Of a stretch of DNA of 64,000 nt, positions 34,667 through 43,098 are shown piece after piece; the stretch's first letter is position 1; the number at the start of each line of letters is the position of its first letter. Under the pieces are notes generated by a model, which ran no database searches, had not been told where the DNA came from, and saw nothing but the letters and a program-made list of their open reading frames with translations. The stretch is from assembly GCF_014218295.1 (NCBI RefSeq), contig NZ_AP023287.1, forward strand, positions 2,666,001 through 2,730,000, given 5' to 3'. The translations under genes and the position numbers were made by a program. Source of the DNA: Mycolicibacterium litorale. GTDB taxonomy: Bacteria > Actinomycetota > Actinomycetes > Mycobacteriales > Mycobacteriaceae.

Positions 34667-35548
34667 TCAGGTCTCCCGCGGCGTGAGTTCGGCGACGAAC
34701 CGTTCGACGAAGGCGTCCATGGGGACCGCCGCGGCCGGACGGATCACGAATTTCGTCAGGCCGGCGGCGAGATAGGCGTCTAGCTGACGGTGCAGCGCCG
34801 GCCAGTCGCGGGCGATCAGTTCCGACGGGTCCACATCCGGGCGGCGCCTGCGGACCACCTCCACCGTCTGGTCGCCGAGTTCGCCGTCTGCCACCGCCAG
34901 GGAGATTCCGAAGTGGTCGGCCTCGATGTGGCGGCCGGCGTCGGCGGCGGCCCGCTCGATGGCCTCGCGCCCGCGGCGCGCCTCCTCCGGCGTCAGGAAG
35001 CTGCCGAGCCAGCCGTCTCCGAGTCGGCCGATCCGGCGCAACGCCGCCGGCGCCGACCCACCGAGCCAGATGTCCAGCGGCGGTGCCGGCCGAGGCGCGA
35101 CGGCGACGTCGTGCACCGTGTAGTGCTCCCCCTCGAAAGTGACGTCCGGTGATGTCAGCGTCGCCCGGAGCACCTGTAGCGCCTCGTCGAACACCGCGGC
35201 GCGCCGTCCCGCCGGGACCGCGAAGATCGCCCGCTCGGCGGGGATCGCCGACTGCAGGCCGAACACCGGGAGCACCCGCTTGGGGGCCAGTGCGGCCAGT
35301 GACGCCAGTTGTTTGGCGACGAGCACCGGATGGCGACCGGGGAGGATCGCCACCGAGGTGCCGACTTTGAGACGGGTGGTGCGGCCCAGCGCGTACGCCA
35401 TCCCGACGAACGGATCGGTCGCCTCGGTGTAGACGAGTTCGGAGAACCACAGGGAATCGACCCCGCTGCTCTCGAGGTGGTCGACGATGCCGGCCAGTCG
35501 GCCGGCCGGAGTCTCCGCGCCGATCCCGACGCCGAACCGGATCTTCAC
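34667..35548 (-). CDS. LLM-class F420-dependent oxidoreductase
   Basis: A 293-residue luciferase-like TIM-barrel oxidoreductase. The start is KIRFGVGIGAETPAGRLAG; GVDSLWFSELVYTEATDPFVGMAYALGRT and LKVGTSVAILPGRHPVLVAKQLASL are the characteristic early strands, and LDIWLGGSAPAALRRIGRLGDGWLGSF the later phosphate-binding region. Mycobacteria have dozens of these enzymes, most using coenzyme F420 to reduce or oxidise lipids, quinones or other small molecules. The substrate is unknown. It is divergent from the SRPBCC gene at 35614 across 65 bp. Confidence 0.85.
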   Translation of the reverse strand: MKIRFGVGIGAETPAGRLAGIVDHLESSGVDSLWFSELVYTEATDPFVGMAYALGRTTRLKVGTSVAILPGRHPVLVAKQLASLAALAPKRVLPVFGLQSAIPAERAIFAVPAGRRAAVFDEALQVLRATLTSPDVTFEGEHYTVHDVAVAPRPAPPLDIWLGGSAPAALRRIGRLGDGWLGSFLTPEEARRGREAIERAAADAGRHIEADHFGISLAVADGELGDQTVEVVRRRRPDVDPSELIARDWPALHRQLDAYLAAGLTKFVIRPAAAVPMDAFVERFVAELTPRET

Positions 35549-35613
35549 AGCGCCGAGTCAACGCGATCGCCGATCCGACGGTCGAGGCGGGTGGTGTCTG
35601 GCAGGCTGCGGGG

Positions 35614-36072
35614 ATGCAGGGTTCGGTCAGCGTGACGATGAAGGCACCGGCGGACGAGATCTGGGATCTGGTCGCCGACGTGCGCAACACCGGTCGCTTC
35701 TCGCCGGAGGTGATGGAAGCCGAATGGCTCGACGGTGCCACCGGACCCGCGGTCGGCGCCCGCTTCCGCGGTCACGTCCGGCGCAACGAGATCGGCCCGG
35801 TGTACTGGACGACGTGCCGGGTCACCGCCTGCGAGCCGGGCCGCGAATTCGGCTTCGAGGTGCTCCTCGGTGACCGGGCGGTCAACAACTGGCACTACCG
35901 TTTCACCCCTGTGGAGGGTGGCACCGAGGTCACCGAGTCGTTCCGCCTCAACGACTTCCCGCTGATGCGGGTCTTCGCGATCGCAGGCGGCCAGCTGCGG
36001 CGGCGGCGCAACATCCGGGACATGCGCAAGACGCTCGAACGGATCCGGGCCGTCGCCGAGGCGCAGGGCTAG
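35614..36072 (+). CDS. SRPBCC (polyketide cyclase/dehydrase-like) protein
   Basis: A 152-residue START-like hydrophobic-pocket protein. The opening SVSVTMKAPADEIWDLVADVRNTGRFSPEVMEAEW and the central strands FRGHVRRNEIGPVYWTTCRVTACEPGREFGFEV are typical of the polyketide_cyc2 family, which bind or transport lipids, sterols or ligands. There are no catalytic residues to report. The stop overlaps the convergent monooxygenase gene by 4 bp. I recall a similar SRPBCC gene (Rv1883c) close to an SDR and chorismate mutase in M. tuberculosis, consistent with local synteny. Confidence 0.8.
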   Translation: MQGSVSVTMKAPADEIWDLVADVRNTGRFSPEVMEAEWLDGATGPAVGARFRGHVRRNEIGPVYWTTCRVTACEPGREFGFEVLLGDRAVNNWHYRFTPVEGGTEVTESFRLNDFPLMRVFAIAGGQLRRRRNIRDMRKTLERIRAVAEAQG

Positions 36073-37991
36073 GCGATTTCGAAGTCTTTCGGGTCCGGCG
36101 TGCGGGTCCACGTCCAGTAGTCGACGAGGCGCCACGGGCTGAGCGTGTAGATCTCCCCGTGGGAGTTCTTGTAGAACGAGTGCTTGACCGACGGCTGCGA
36201 CCACACCAGCTTGCTGAGCTCGTCCTGGCTGCGCCTGCGCCAGTCCTCGGCACATTCGGCGCGCGGCTGCAGCCACCGGTGGCCGCCGCCGATCAGCAGC
36301 TCCAGACACTGTGCGATGTAGCGCATCTGGCACTCCGAATGGAAGATCAGGCTCCCGCCGTGGGCCAGGTTCGTGCCGGGACCGTACATGCAGAAGAAGT
36401 TCGGGAAATCCGGCACCGTGATGCCGAGATAGGCCGACGGGCGTTCACCCCACTGTTCGCTCAGCACCTTCCCGCCGCGCCCGACGATCCGCATCGGCCA
36501 CAGCATGCGGTTGGCGTGAAAGCCGGTGGCATAGATCAGGATGTCGGCGGGATGGCGGGTTCCGTCCTCGGTGACGACGGCGTCGGCCTCGATCCGGGCG
36601 ATACCGGTGCGGACCAATTCCACGTTGTCGCGGGTCAGCGTGCGCAACCAACTCCCGTTGTCCTGCAACGTCCGCTTACCGGTCGCCGGATAGTCGGGCA
36701 GCACCTTGGCGATCAGCTCCGGATCGTCACCGACCTGGCTGGTGATCCACTCGGTGAACATCATCCGTGCGAGGTCGTTGACCTCGCTGACCGCGCGCCG
36801 CGGATCGGGGTAGTCGGGATCGACCCTGGCCGCCTCCAGCCCTTTGTCGCAGCCCGGCCAGAACAGCAGGAACCGGTACCAGCGACCGTAGAACGGCAGA
36901 TGGCGCAGTGCCCAGCGCATCCCGGCGCCGACCGACGCGTGGTAGTTCGGGTTGGGGAACATCCACTGTGCCGTGCGCTGGAACACCGTCAACCGGTTGA
37001 CGTCGGGCGCGATGGCGGGCGCGATCTGGAAACCACTCGCTCCCGCACCGATCATCGCCACGTCGCGGCCGGCGAGGTCCACCGAGTGATCCCACTCCGC
37101 GGAGTGGAACGCGGGCCCGGCGAAGCCGTGCTGTCCCTCGATCACCGGGGTGTGGGGACGGTTGAGTTGACCCACGGCGCTGATCACGGCGCGGGCCCGC
37201 AGACTGCTCACCGCGCCGTCCCGGCCGCGCACGTACACGGTCCACGTCGCGCTGTCGTCGTCCCAGACCGCCTCGGTCACCTCGGTGTCGAACCGTGCGT
37301 GCGGTGCGAGGCCATGGCGGTCGAACACCCGCTGGAAGTAGGCCTGAAGTTCGGGCTGTTCGGCGAAGAAGTGCGTCCAGCCGTCGGACGGTTCGAAGCT
37401 GTAGCAGTAGAAGTGGTTTCCGACGTCGACCCGCGCGCCCGGATAGGTGTTCTGCCACCAGGTCCCGCCCACCCCGGCGTTGCGCTCCAGGATCGTGAAC
37501 GGGATGCCCGCCTCCTTGAGACGGATCCCGGCGAGCAACCCGGATTCGCCACACCCGATCACGACCACCGGGAAGTCGGTCCGCGCCGGATCGGCCTGCG
37601 GCACGGCCCGGGTGTCGCGCCCGTCGAGTTCCATCTCCTCCAGCAGCATCGGCACGTATTCAGCGGGCACGGGTTCGCACACCAGCCACTGCATCATCTC
37701 GTGCAGCAGCTCGGGGCGGATCGGCGCGGGCTCCGGGCATCCTCGGTCGCGGTAGTCGGCGATGATCGGCAGCGCGATCGCGCGCACCGCGGCCTTGTCC
37801 TCCTCGGACATGTAGCCCTGCACCTCGTTGAGGAACAGTCCGGCCGGACGGAGAGGACCACGGATCAACGACTCGTCACCGGACATGTGGACCAGCGACA
37901 TCACCAGCGTCGGGATGCTGACGTCGAGGAGCGCGTGGGCGATCTGCTCGTCGGAGTCGGTGAACGGTTGCCCGGCATGTGGGTTGCGCAC
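36069..37991 (-). CDS. Flavin-containing Baeyer-Villiger-type monooxygenase
   Basis: A 640-residue class B flavoprotein monooxygenase. The first Rossmann motif is VVVIGCGESGLLAGIRLKEAG (about residue 141), the Baeyer-Villiger fingerprint is FAGPAFHSAEWD (about residue 290), and the NADPH Rossmann motif is VAMIGAGASGFQIAPAI. A helical N-terminal extension of about 135 residues precedes the FAD domain, as in 4-hydroxyacetophenone monooxygenase, which has the same length. It would insert oxygen next to a ketone using NADPH and O2. The substrate is unknown; nearby CYP124 and sterol-type genes make a lipid or steroid ketone possible. The start codon is GTG. Confidence 0.9.
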   Translation of the reverse strand: MRNPHAGQPFTDSDEQIAHALLDVSIPTLVMSLVHMSGDESLIRGPLRPAGLFLNEVQGYMSEEDKAAVRAIALPIIADYRDRGCPEPAPIRPELLHEMMQWLVCEPVPAEYVPMLLEEMELDGRDTRAVPQADPARTDFPVVVIGCGESGLLAGIRLKEAGIPFTILERNAGVGGTWWQNTYPGARVDVGNHFYCYSFEPSDGWTHFFAEQPELQAYFQRVFDRHGLAPHARFDTEVTEAVWDDDSATWTVYVRGRDGAVSSLRARAVISAVGQLNRPHTPVIEGQHGFAGPAFHSAEWDHSVDLAGRDVAMIGAGASGFQIAPAIAPDVNRLTVFQRTAQWMFPNPNYHASVGAGMRWALRHLPFYGRWYRFLLFWPGCDKGLEAARVDPDYPDPRRAVSEVNDLARMMFTEWITSQVGDDPELIAKVLPDYPATGKRTLQDNGSWLRTLTRDNVELVRTGIARIEADAVVTEDGTRHPADILIYATGFHANRMLWPMRIVGRGGKVLSEQWGERPSAYLGITVPDFPNFFCMYGPGTNLAHGGSLIFHSECQMRYIAQCLELLIGGGHRWLQPRAECAEDWRRRSQDELSKLVWSQPSVKHSFYKNSHGEIYTLSPWRLVDYWTWTRTPDPKDFEIA

Positions 37992-38041
37992 CGTCCGGTG
38001 CTATCACGTTTTCCCCCGCCCGGTGGGGGTATTTGGGTCCG

Positions 38042-38488
38042 GTGAGTGAGCTCTCGGACAAACCCGCCGACTACGACCGCAAGCTTCCCGACGACGTCTC
38101 CGACGCCACCGTGGAGGCGGTGGGGTCGGTGTCGGAGGCGCTGGAATGGGTCGAACGCGCGCGGGGCCACCTGTACTCGTTCCATCAGCTGATGGGGCGG
38201 GCCGACCTGCTGCTGGGTGAGGCCTGCGACAAACTCCGCGAAGCCGGCCACGACGAGGTGGCCGACCGGTTGGCGGCCGAACTGGTGGGCCGCAATGTGC
38301 TCTACGGCCGGTGGACGTTTCAGATCGTCGAGGATTTCGACGACAACTACTGGTCGGTGTTCCGGGACCATGAGCGGCGGGTGCGCGACGAGCTGCAACA
38401 CGGCCATCGCCACGTCTTCGAGGCGAGGATGAAAGAAGACCGGCGCACCAAGGGCCGGTCCGGACACGAGGGCCGCCCCGAGGGCTAG
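38042..38488 (+). CDS. Conserved hypothetical protein upstream of CYP124
   Basis: A 148-residue soluble, highly charged helical protein. Function is not recognised. Distinctive segments are VGSVSEALEWVERARGHLYSFHQLMGRADLLLGEACDKL and WTFQIVEDFDDNYWSVFRDHERRVRDELQHGHRHVFEARMKEDRR; the many histidines and acids could bind a metal, but no known motif is seen. The GTG at 38042 is chosen because upstream codons are atypical. It is divergent from the monooxygenase across about 50 bp and lies 10 bp before CYP124, so probably forms an operon with it. Confidence 0.68.
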   Translation: MSELSDKPADYDRKLPDDVSDATVEAVGSVSEALEWVERARGHLYSFHQLMGRADLLLGEACDKLREAGHDEVADRLAAELVGRNVLYGRWTFQIVEDFDDNYWSVFRDHERRVRDELQHGHRHVFEARMKEDRRTKGRSGHEGRPEG

Positions 38489-38498
38489 GCTCGTCGCC

Positions 38499-39773
38499 GT
38501 GGGCATTGCGGCGCGGGAGAACGGCGCGGTTCCACCTGACGTGCCGCTCTCCGAGGTCAACCTCGGTTCGTGGGAATTCTGGGCTCTCGACGACGACGTC
38601 CGCGAGGGCGCGTTCCGCACGCTGCGCCGCGAGGCCCCGATCCGCCACTTCCCGGAGTTCATCGGCGAGGAGGGGCGCGGGCACTGGGCCGTCACACGCT
38701 ACGACGACGTGTTCTACGCCAGCAGGCATCCCGAGATATTCAGCTCCGCCTCGGGGATCACGATCGGCGACCAGACCCCCGAATTGAACGAGTACTTCGG
38801 TTCCATGATCGCGATGGACGATCCGCGGCACAGCCGACTGCGCAACATCGTGCGCAGCGCATTCACCCCGAGGGTGTTGGCCCGGGTCGAGGACGCCGTG
38901 CGCGAACGGGCCCGCCGGCTGGTCGCCGAGATGGTTGCCCGCCACCCCGACGGCGACGGTGACATCGTCACCGATTTCGCCGGACCGCTGCCGCTGCAGA
39001 TCATCTGCGACATGATGGGCATCCCCGAGGACGACCATCAGCGGGTGTTCCACTGGACCAACGTCATCCTCGGGTTCGGGGACCCGGATCTGACCACCGA
39101 CTTCGACGATTTCGTCAGGGTCGCCATGGAGATCGGGGCGTATGCGAGTGCCCTGGCCGACGACCGGCGCGCACATCCCGGTGACGATCTCACCACCAGT
39201 CTCGTCCACGCCGAGGTGGACGGCCATCAGCTCACGTCGAGCGAGGTGGCGTCGTTCTTCATCCTGCTGGTGGTCGCCGGCAACGAGACCACCCGCAATG
39301 CCATCAGCCACGGCGTGCTCGCGCTGAGCCGCTACCCCGACCAACGCCGGATCTGGTTCGACGCGTACGACGAGGTGGCGCCGACGGCCGTCGAGGAGAT
39401 CGTGCGGTGGGCGTCCCCGGTCAGCTACATGCGACGTACCCTGACCCGCGACGCCGAGTTGGGTGGCGTCAAACTCGCTGCGGGCGACAAGGTCTCGCTG
39501 TGGTACGGCTCGGCGAACCGGGATGAGTCGAAGTTCGCCGATCCGTGGACGTTCGACGTCCGCCGGAACCCCAATCCGCACGTCGGGTTCGGCGGCGGCG
39601 GCGCGCACTTCTGTCTCGGCGCTAATCTGGCCCGCCGGGAGATCACCGTGGCATTCGAGGAGTTGCACCGGCAGATACCCGACATCGCCGCATCCGAGGA
39701 ACCCAGCCGGCTGCAGTCGGCGTTCATCCACGGGATCAAACGGCTCCCGGTGACGTGGACACCGCCGCGATAG
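38499..39773 (+). CDS. Cytochrome P450 CYP124 family (omega-hydroxylase of branched lipids/sterols)
   Basis: A 424-residue P450 nearly colinear with M. tuberculosis CYP124A1 as I remember it: GSWEFWALDDDVREGAFRTLRREAPI, TIGDQTPELNEYFGSMIAMDDPRH, LPLQIICDMMGIPEDDHQRVFHWTNVILGFGDPDL, I-helix VVAGNETTRNAISHG, and heme loop HVGFGGGGAHFCLGANLARRE with the ligand cysteine. CYP124 hydroxylates methyl-branched lipids and the sterol side chain at the terminal carbon. The start is GTG. The stop codon TAG lies inside the first copy of a 27-bp tandem repeat, and the last 38 bp overlap the convergent FAD gene. Confidence 0.9.
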   Translation: MGIAARENGAVPPDVPLSEVNLGSWEFWALDDDVREGAFRTLRREAPIRHFPEFIGEEGRGHWAVTRYDDVFYASRHPEIFSSASGITIGDQTPELNEYFGSMIAMDDPRHSRLRNIVRSAFTPRVLARVEDAVRERARRLVAEMVARHPDGDGDIVTDFAGPLPLQIICDMMGIPEDDHQRVFHWTNVILGFGDPDLTTDFDDFVRVAMEIGAYASALADDRRAHPGDDLTTSLVHAEVDGHQLTSSEVASFFILLVVAGNETTRNAISHGVLALSRYPDQRRIWFDAYDEVAPTAVEEIVRWASPVSYMRRTLTRDAELGGVKLAAGDKVSLWYGSANRDESKFADPWTFDVRRNPNPHVGFGGGGAHFCLGANLARREITVAFEELHRQIPDIAASEEPSRLQSAFIHGIKRLPVTWTPPR

Positions 39774-41220
39774 CGGCGAGGGATGCTGGCGCCGCGATAG
39801 CGGCGAGGGATGCTGGCGCCGCGATAGCGGCGAGGGATGCTGGCGCCGCGATAGCGGCGAGGGATGCTGGCGCCGCGATAGCGGCGAGGGATGCTGGCGC
39901 CGCGATAGCGGCGGCGGCGTAGGAGTCGCACAGGTCGGCGAGACCGGACCGGGTGGGACCCGGCGGCACCGGCGGCCGCCAGCCGCCTGCGTAGACCGCC
40001 CGCGCCCGCGCCTCTGCCGGCGCGAGACCGGCGGGCGGCGCGGCCATCGTCGCGTATGGCTCGACCAGCGGCCGCAGGGCGGGATCGGCCTCCGACGCCG
40101 CCACGATCAGGTCCGACGGCAGCGCGGCCGCCAGGTCGATGTCGCCGCCGCCCCAGCGCCGCACCCGGTCGGCGTCGACGCGGCGGTGGTCGTCGAACCA
40201 CGGCCGCACGTGGCGTTCGCACCAGGCGTCGAACCGCACTGTGGCCGAATCGATGTCGGGTTCGTCGTCGAGTGTGTGCAGCAGGGCGCGTGCCTGCATG
40301 AAGCCCAGTGTCACGCCGCGGCCGGCGAGCGGGGTCGTCGTACACACCGCGTCACCGACCGAGACCAACCCGGGCAGCTGCGGTGTACCGTCGTCGCTCA
40401 CCTGGCGGCGGTAGCTGTTGTACAGCCGGCCCCCGGGCAGTACGGGCGTCAGCGGATACGACCGCTGCGGGTCGATCCAGTCGCACAGCTGCGGGATCGC
40501 GCGCACCGCCGCCTCGAACACCGCGTCCTCCCGCAGCCTGCGCAGCCGGGTGTCGGTGCCGTCGTGGGTGACGGTCACCGAGAAGGTGCCGCGGTCATGG
40601 ACGAACGCGATGGCGGCGTAGCCGGACATGCTCAGCGACAGGCCGATCGGCGAATTCACCGGGCCGGGCGGCGCACCGTCGTACAGCCGGTACTGCCGTG
40701 TCGCGTAGACGGCGCCGCAGTCACCACCTTCGGCGTCCGGGCGGAACGTGCGCAGGTATCGGGCCGCCCGGCCGGAGGCGTCGATGACGACGTCACCGGT
40801 CACCACGCGACCGCCGATCACCACACCCGTGACGCGCCCACCCACGAGGTGCGGGCGCTCCGCTGTGCCGACGAGACGCGTCAGTCGCGCCTGCTGCGCG
40901 GCGACACCGTGCAGTACCCGTTCGAATGTCGACCGGCGGCACAGCAGTGCGGCGACGTCACCGGCGGGACCGTGGGCTATGCCCGCGCCCGAGACCCTCA
41001 GCGCACCGACGGCATCGGGCAACTCCGCGCGCATCGCGTGCAGTACCGGTGCGCGGAAGGTGTGGGCGTGTGCGAACTGCATCACTCCCCTGCGCCGCCA
41101 CGGCCCCGACGGCGGCGGCCCCGGGTCGCGGTCCACGACGACCACCGTGTGACCGCGTCGCGCCAACGCGACCGCGGTGAACAGCCCGACGGGACCGGCG
41201 CCCACGACGATCACATGCAT
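39736..41220 (-). CDS. FAD-dependent oxidoreductase with repeat-encoded C-terminus
   Basis: A 494-residue flavoprotein of the p-hydroxybenzoate-hydroxylase/geranylgeranyl-reductase type. The FAD motif is VIVVGAGPVGLFTAVALARRGH (residues 3-24), with VVIDASGRAARYLR in the middle and the second FAD motif PGLVSVGDAVCTTTPLAGRGVTLGFMQA (about residue 300). The folded part ends near GLADLCDSYAAA; the last 45-50 residues are five copies of the nine-residue unit AAIAAPASL encoded by the tandem repeat at 39764-39920. Start 41220 is fixed by the FAD motif. It is divergent from a TetR regulator, its likely controller. Confidence 0.82.
   Translation of the reverse strand: MHVIVVGAGPVGLFTAVALARRGHTVVVVDRDPGPPPSGPWRRRGVMQFAHAHTFRAPVLHAMRAELPDAVGALRVSGAGIAHGPAGDVAALLCRRSTFERVLHGVAAQQARLTRLVGTAERPHLVGGRVTGVVIGGRVVTGDVVIDASGRAARYLRTFRPDAEGGDCGAVYATRQYRLYDGAPPGPVNSPIGLSLSMSGYAAIAFVHDRGTFSVTVTHDGTDTRLRRLREDAVFEAAVRAIPQLCDWIDPQRSYPLTPVLPGGRLYNSYRRQVSDDGTPQLPGLVSVGDAVCTTTPLAGRGVTLGFMQARALLHTLDDEPDIDSATVRFDAWCERHVRPWFDDHRRVDADRVRRWGGGDIDLAAALPSDLIVAASEADPALRPLVEPYATMAAPPAGLAPAEARARAVYAGGWRPPVPPGPTRSGLADLCDSYAAAAIAAPASLAAIAAPASLAAIAAPASLAAIAAPASLAAIAAPASLAAIAAVSTSPGAV
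39764..39920. repeat. 27-bp tandem repeat at the CYP124/FAD-gene junction
   Basis: Six copies of a 27-bp unit beginning GCCGCGATAGCGGCGAGGG start at 39764, 39791, 39818, 39845, 39872 and 39899; the first five are identical apart from the edge and the sixth is partial, fading into GCGGCGGCG. The unit is a multiple of three. On the minus strand it extends the FAD protein with AAIAAPASL units; on the plus strand each copy carries an in-frame TAG, the first being the CYP124 stop. It has the form of a variable-number tandem repeat. Confidence 0.95.
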
Positions 41221-41243
41221 ACGGATCTCCGTTTGAGGTAACT

Positions 41244-41272
41244 TCGAGTGAAATGAATCCTTCGAGAGTGAA
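41244..41272. promoter_or_regulatory. Direct repeats between FAD gene and TetR gene
   Basis: TTCGAGTGAA (41244-41253) and TTCGAGAGTGAA (41261-41272) are near-identical direct repeats in the 57-bp gap between the divergent FAD oxidoreductase and TetR genes. They are well placed for TetR control of both promoters, although TetR sites are more often inverted repeats. Confidence 0.4.
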
Positions 41273-41277
41273 CTGAC

Positions 41278-41922
41278 ATGACGGACAAAGTCAAGAGGAG
41301 CTACCGATCGGATCTGCGCACGGCGCAGGCGCAGCAGACCCGGCGCACCCTGGTGGCGGCGGCCGCCCGGCTGTTCGTCGAGCAGGGCTACGGTGCGACG
41401 ACGATCGACGCGGTCGCCGAGGCGGCCGGCGTCAGCCGCAAGACGGTGTTCACCGCGGTGGGCGGCAAACTCGACCTGCTCAAACTCGCGGTGGACTGGG
41501 CGGTGGCCGGCGACGACGACGACGTGGCGGTGGCCGACCGGGATGAGATCGGGCGTGCGCTGGCCGCGCACGATCCGGAAGAGCTCCTGCGGCGCTGCGC
41601 GCGGGTCATGGCCGGGGTCAACGAGCGGGTCGGGGACCTGGTCCGCGTCCTCGAAGTGGCCGCGGGAGTGGACGCCGAGGCCGAGACGCTGCTGGCCGCC
41701 GTCGGCGAACAGCGGTTGGCCGACGCTCGCCTGGTGGCGCGCCGACTGCGGGCGCTGGGGCTGCTGACCGGACGCACGGCGTACGAGGAGGCGGTCGATC
41801 TGATCTTCCTGACCACCGATCCGCACCCGTACGACGTGCTGGTGCGTCAGCGCGGGTGGTCGCCCACGCGGTACGCACGGTGGCTCGGCGACTGGCTGGT
41901 CGGACAGTTGGTCCCGGGCTGA
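41278..41922 (+). CDS. TetR-family transcriptional regulator
   Basis: A 214-residue TetR regulator. The DNA-binding domain covers residues about 18-65 (TRRTLVAAAARLFVEQGYGATTIDAVAEAAGVSRKTVFTAVGGK). The C-terminal ligand domain is helical, with no close family recognised. The ATG at 41278 is preceded by GAGAGTGAACTGAC, partly overlapping the direct repeats that may be its operator. It is divergent from the FAD oxidoreductase gene and probably represses it, derepressing on binding a hydrophobic substrate. Confidence 0.87.
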   Translation: MTDKVKRSYRSDLRTAQAQQTRRTLVAAAARLFVEQGYGATTIDAVAEAAGVSRKTVFTAVGGKLDLLKLAVDWAVAGDDDDVAVADRDEIGRALAAHDPEELLRRCARVMAGVNERVGDLVRVLEVAAGVDAEAETLLAAVGEQRLADARLVARRLRALGLLTGRTAYEEAVDLIFLTTDPHPYDVLVRQRGWSPTRYARWLGDWLVGQLVPG

Positions 41923-41985
41923 TCCGTTTGTCCGACGGGCGTGCGGGCACTCAGTGTGCGTTGTACTCGATCAGGATGGAGGACC

Positions 41986-43086
41986 ATGCAATCCGAACGT
42001 TTCCGCACGCTGGCAGAGTCGAAAGGACCCTACGCGTCGGTGTACTTCGACGATTCGCACGATACCGAGGACGCCGCGGCGCAACGGGATCTGAAGTGGC
42101 GGGCGGTCCGTGACGAACTCGAGCAGCAGGGCGCCCAACCCGAGGTGATCGAGGCGCTGCAGCACGCCATCGTCGACGCGGCTCCGGCAGTGGGCCGCAG
42201 CGGTCGGGGTCTGGTCGCCGGGGCCGACGGTGTCCTGCTCAACGAACACCTGATCCGGCCGATCGAGACGCCCGTCGTGCGGGTGTCATCGCTGCCGTAC
42301 CTGGTACCGGTGGTCGAGCATGGCGCACTGCACTCGACATACGTGGTCGTCACCGTGGATCACGCGGGCGCCGACATCGCGCTGCACCGGGACCAGAAGG
42401 TGGAATCGGACACCGTCGACGGCGGGGGCCACCCGATCCACAAGGCGGACAGCGCCGAGACACCGGGTTACGGCGATCCGCAACGGCGCACCATGGAGGC
42501 CGGGCGCAAAAACCTGCGCGCGGTCGCCGAGCGGTTGGCGAACCTGGTCGACGACCTCTCCCCCGAGGTCATCTTCGTCGTCGGTGAGGTGCAGTCACGC
42601 TCCGACCTCATGCCGACGCTGGAGGACCGCGTGGCCGAGCGCGTGGTCGAACTGGAACTCGGGGCACGGCACAGCGGGATCGACGAGGCCGACCTGCAGC
42701 ACGCCGTCGACCAGGAGTTCCTGCGACGTCGCCTCGCGGCGATCGAGCATGCGGCAGAACAGTTCTCGCAAGCGATCGGTCAGGGCTCGGGGTTGGCCAC
42801 CCAGGGTCTGGACGGTGTCTGTGCGGCGCTGCGCGCGGGCGCCGTCGAAACACTGATCATCGGCGACATCGGTGACGCGACCGTCGTGGCCGGTGAGGAT
42901 CTACTGACCGTCGCGCCCAACGCGAACGTGCTGTCCGAATTGGGCACCGCGCCGGACCAGACCCTGCGGGCCGACGAGGCGCTTCCGCTGGCGGCGATCC
43001 GCACCGGTGCGGCACTGATCCGCACCGACGAGCGCATCGACCCGGACGACGGTATCGCCGCGGTGCTGCGGTACGCGCTGCCCTGA
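41986..43086 (+). CDS. Rv2629-like (archaeal-release-factor-related) stress protein
   Basis: A 366-residue protein of the Rv2629/baeRF group, related to archaeal peptide-chain release factor domains. The start MQSERFRTLAESKGPYASVYFDDSHDTEDAAAQRDLKWRAVRDELEQQGA and the block LVDDLSPEVIFVVGEVQSRSDL are family hallmarks; the end carries GAALIRTDERIDPDDGIAAVLRYALP. In M. tuberculosis Rv2629 is a DosR dormancy-regulon member; here no DosR box was recognised in the 63-bp upstream gap, though a weak GTTT-N15-GGGCAC SigF-like pattern lies at 41926-41950. GGAGGA is the ribosome-binding site. It may act in ribosome or stress physiology; the activity is unknown. Confidence 0.82.
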   Translation: MQSERFRTLAESKGPYASVYFDDSHDTEDAAAQRDLKWRAVRDELEQQGAQPEVIEALQHAIVDAAPAVGRSGRGLVAGADGVLLNEHLIRPIETPVVRVSSLPYLVPVVEHGALHSTYVVVTVDHAGADIALHRDQKVESDTVDGGGHPIHKADSAETPGYGDPQRRTMEAGRKNLRAVAERLANLVDDLSPEVIFVVGEVQSRSDLMPTLEDRVAERVVELELGARHSGIDEADLQHAVDQEFLRRRLAAIEHAAEQFSQAIGQGSGLATQGLDGVCAALRAGAVETLIIGDIGDATVVAGEDLLTVAPNANVLSELGTAPDQTLRADEALPLAAIRTGAALIRTDERIDPDDGIAAVLRYALP

Positions 43087-43098
43087 CCGTCGGCGCGC

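Noticed and set aside
36159..38045. 628-codon plus-strand open frame opposite the Baeyer-Villiger monooxygenase
   Set aside because: It is the reverse complement of a gene with clear FAD and NADPH motifs; long antisense frames arise from high GC third positions. The translation is low-complexity with no motif.
39764..39920. The 27-bp repeat as a CRISPR array
   Set aside because: Units are contiguous with no unique spacers and no cas genes are near; it is a simple tandem repeat.
41221..41826. Minus-strand extension of the FAD oxidoreductase frame over the TetR gene
   Set aside because: The FAD motif begins directly after ATG 41220, and the extension is antisense to a good TetR gene.
41926..41950. 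GTTT-N15-GGGCAC as a SigF promoter of the Rv2629-like gene
   Set aside because: The -10 has two mismatches, and no supporting DosR or SigF evidence was seen; mentioned only in the gene entry.
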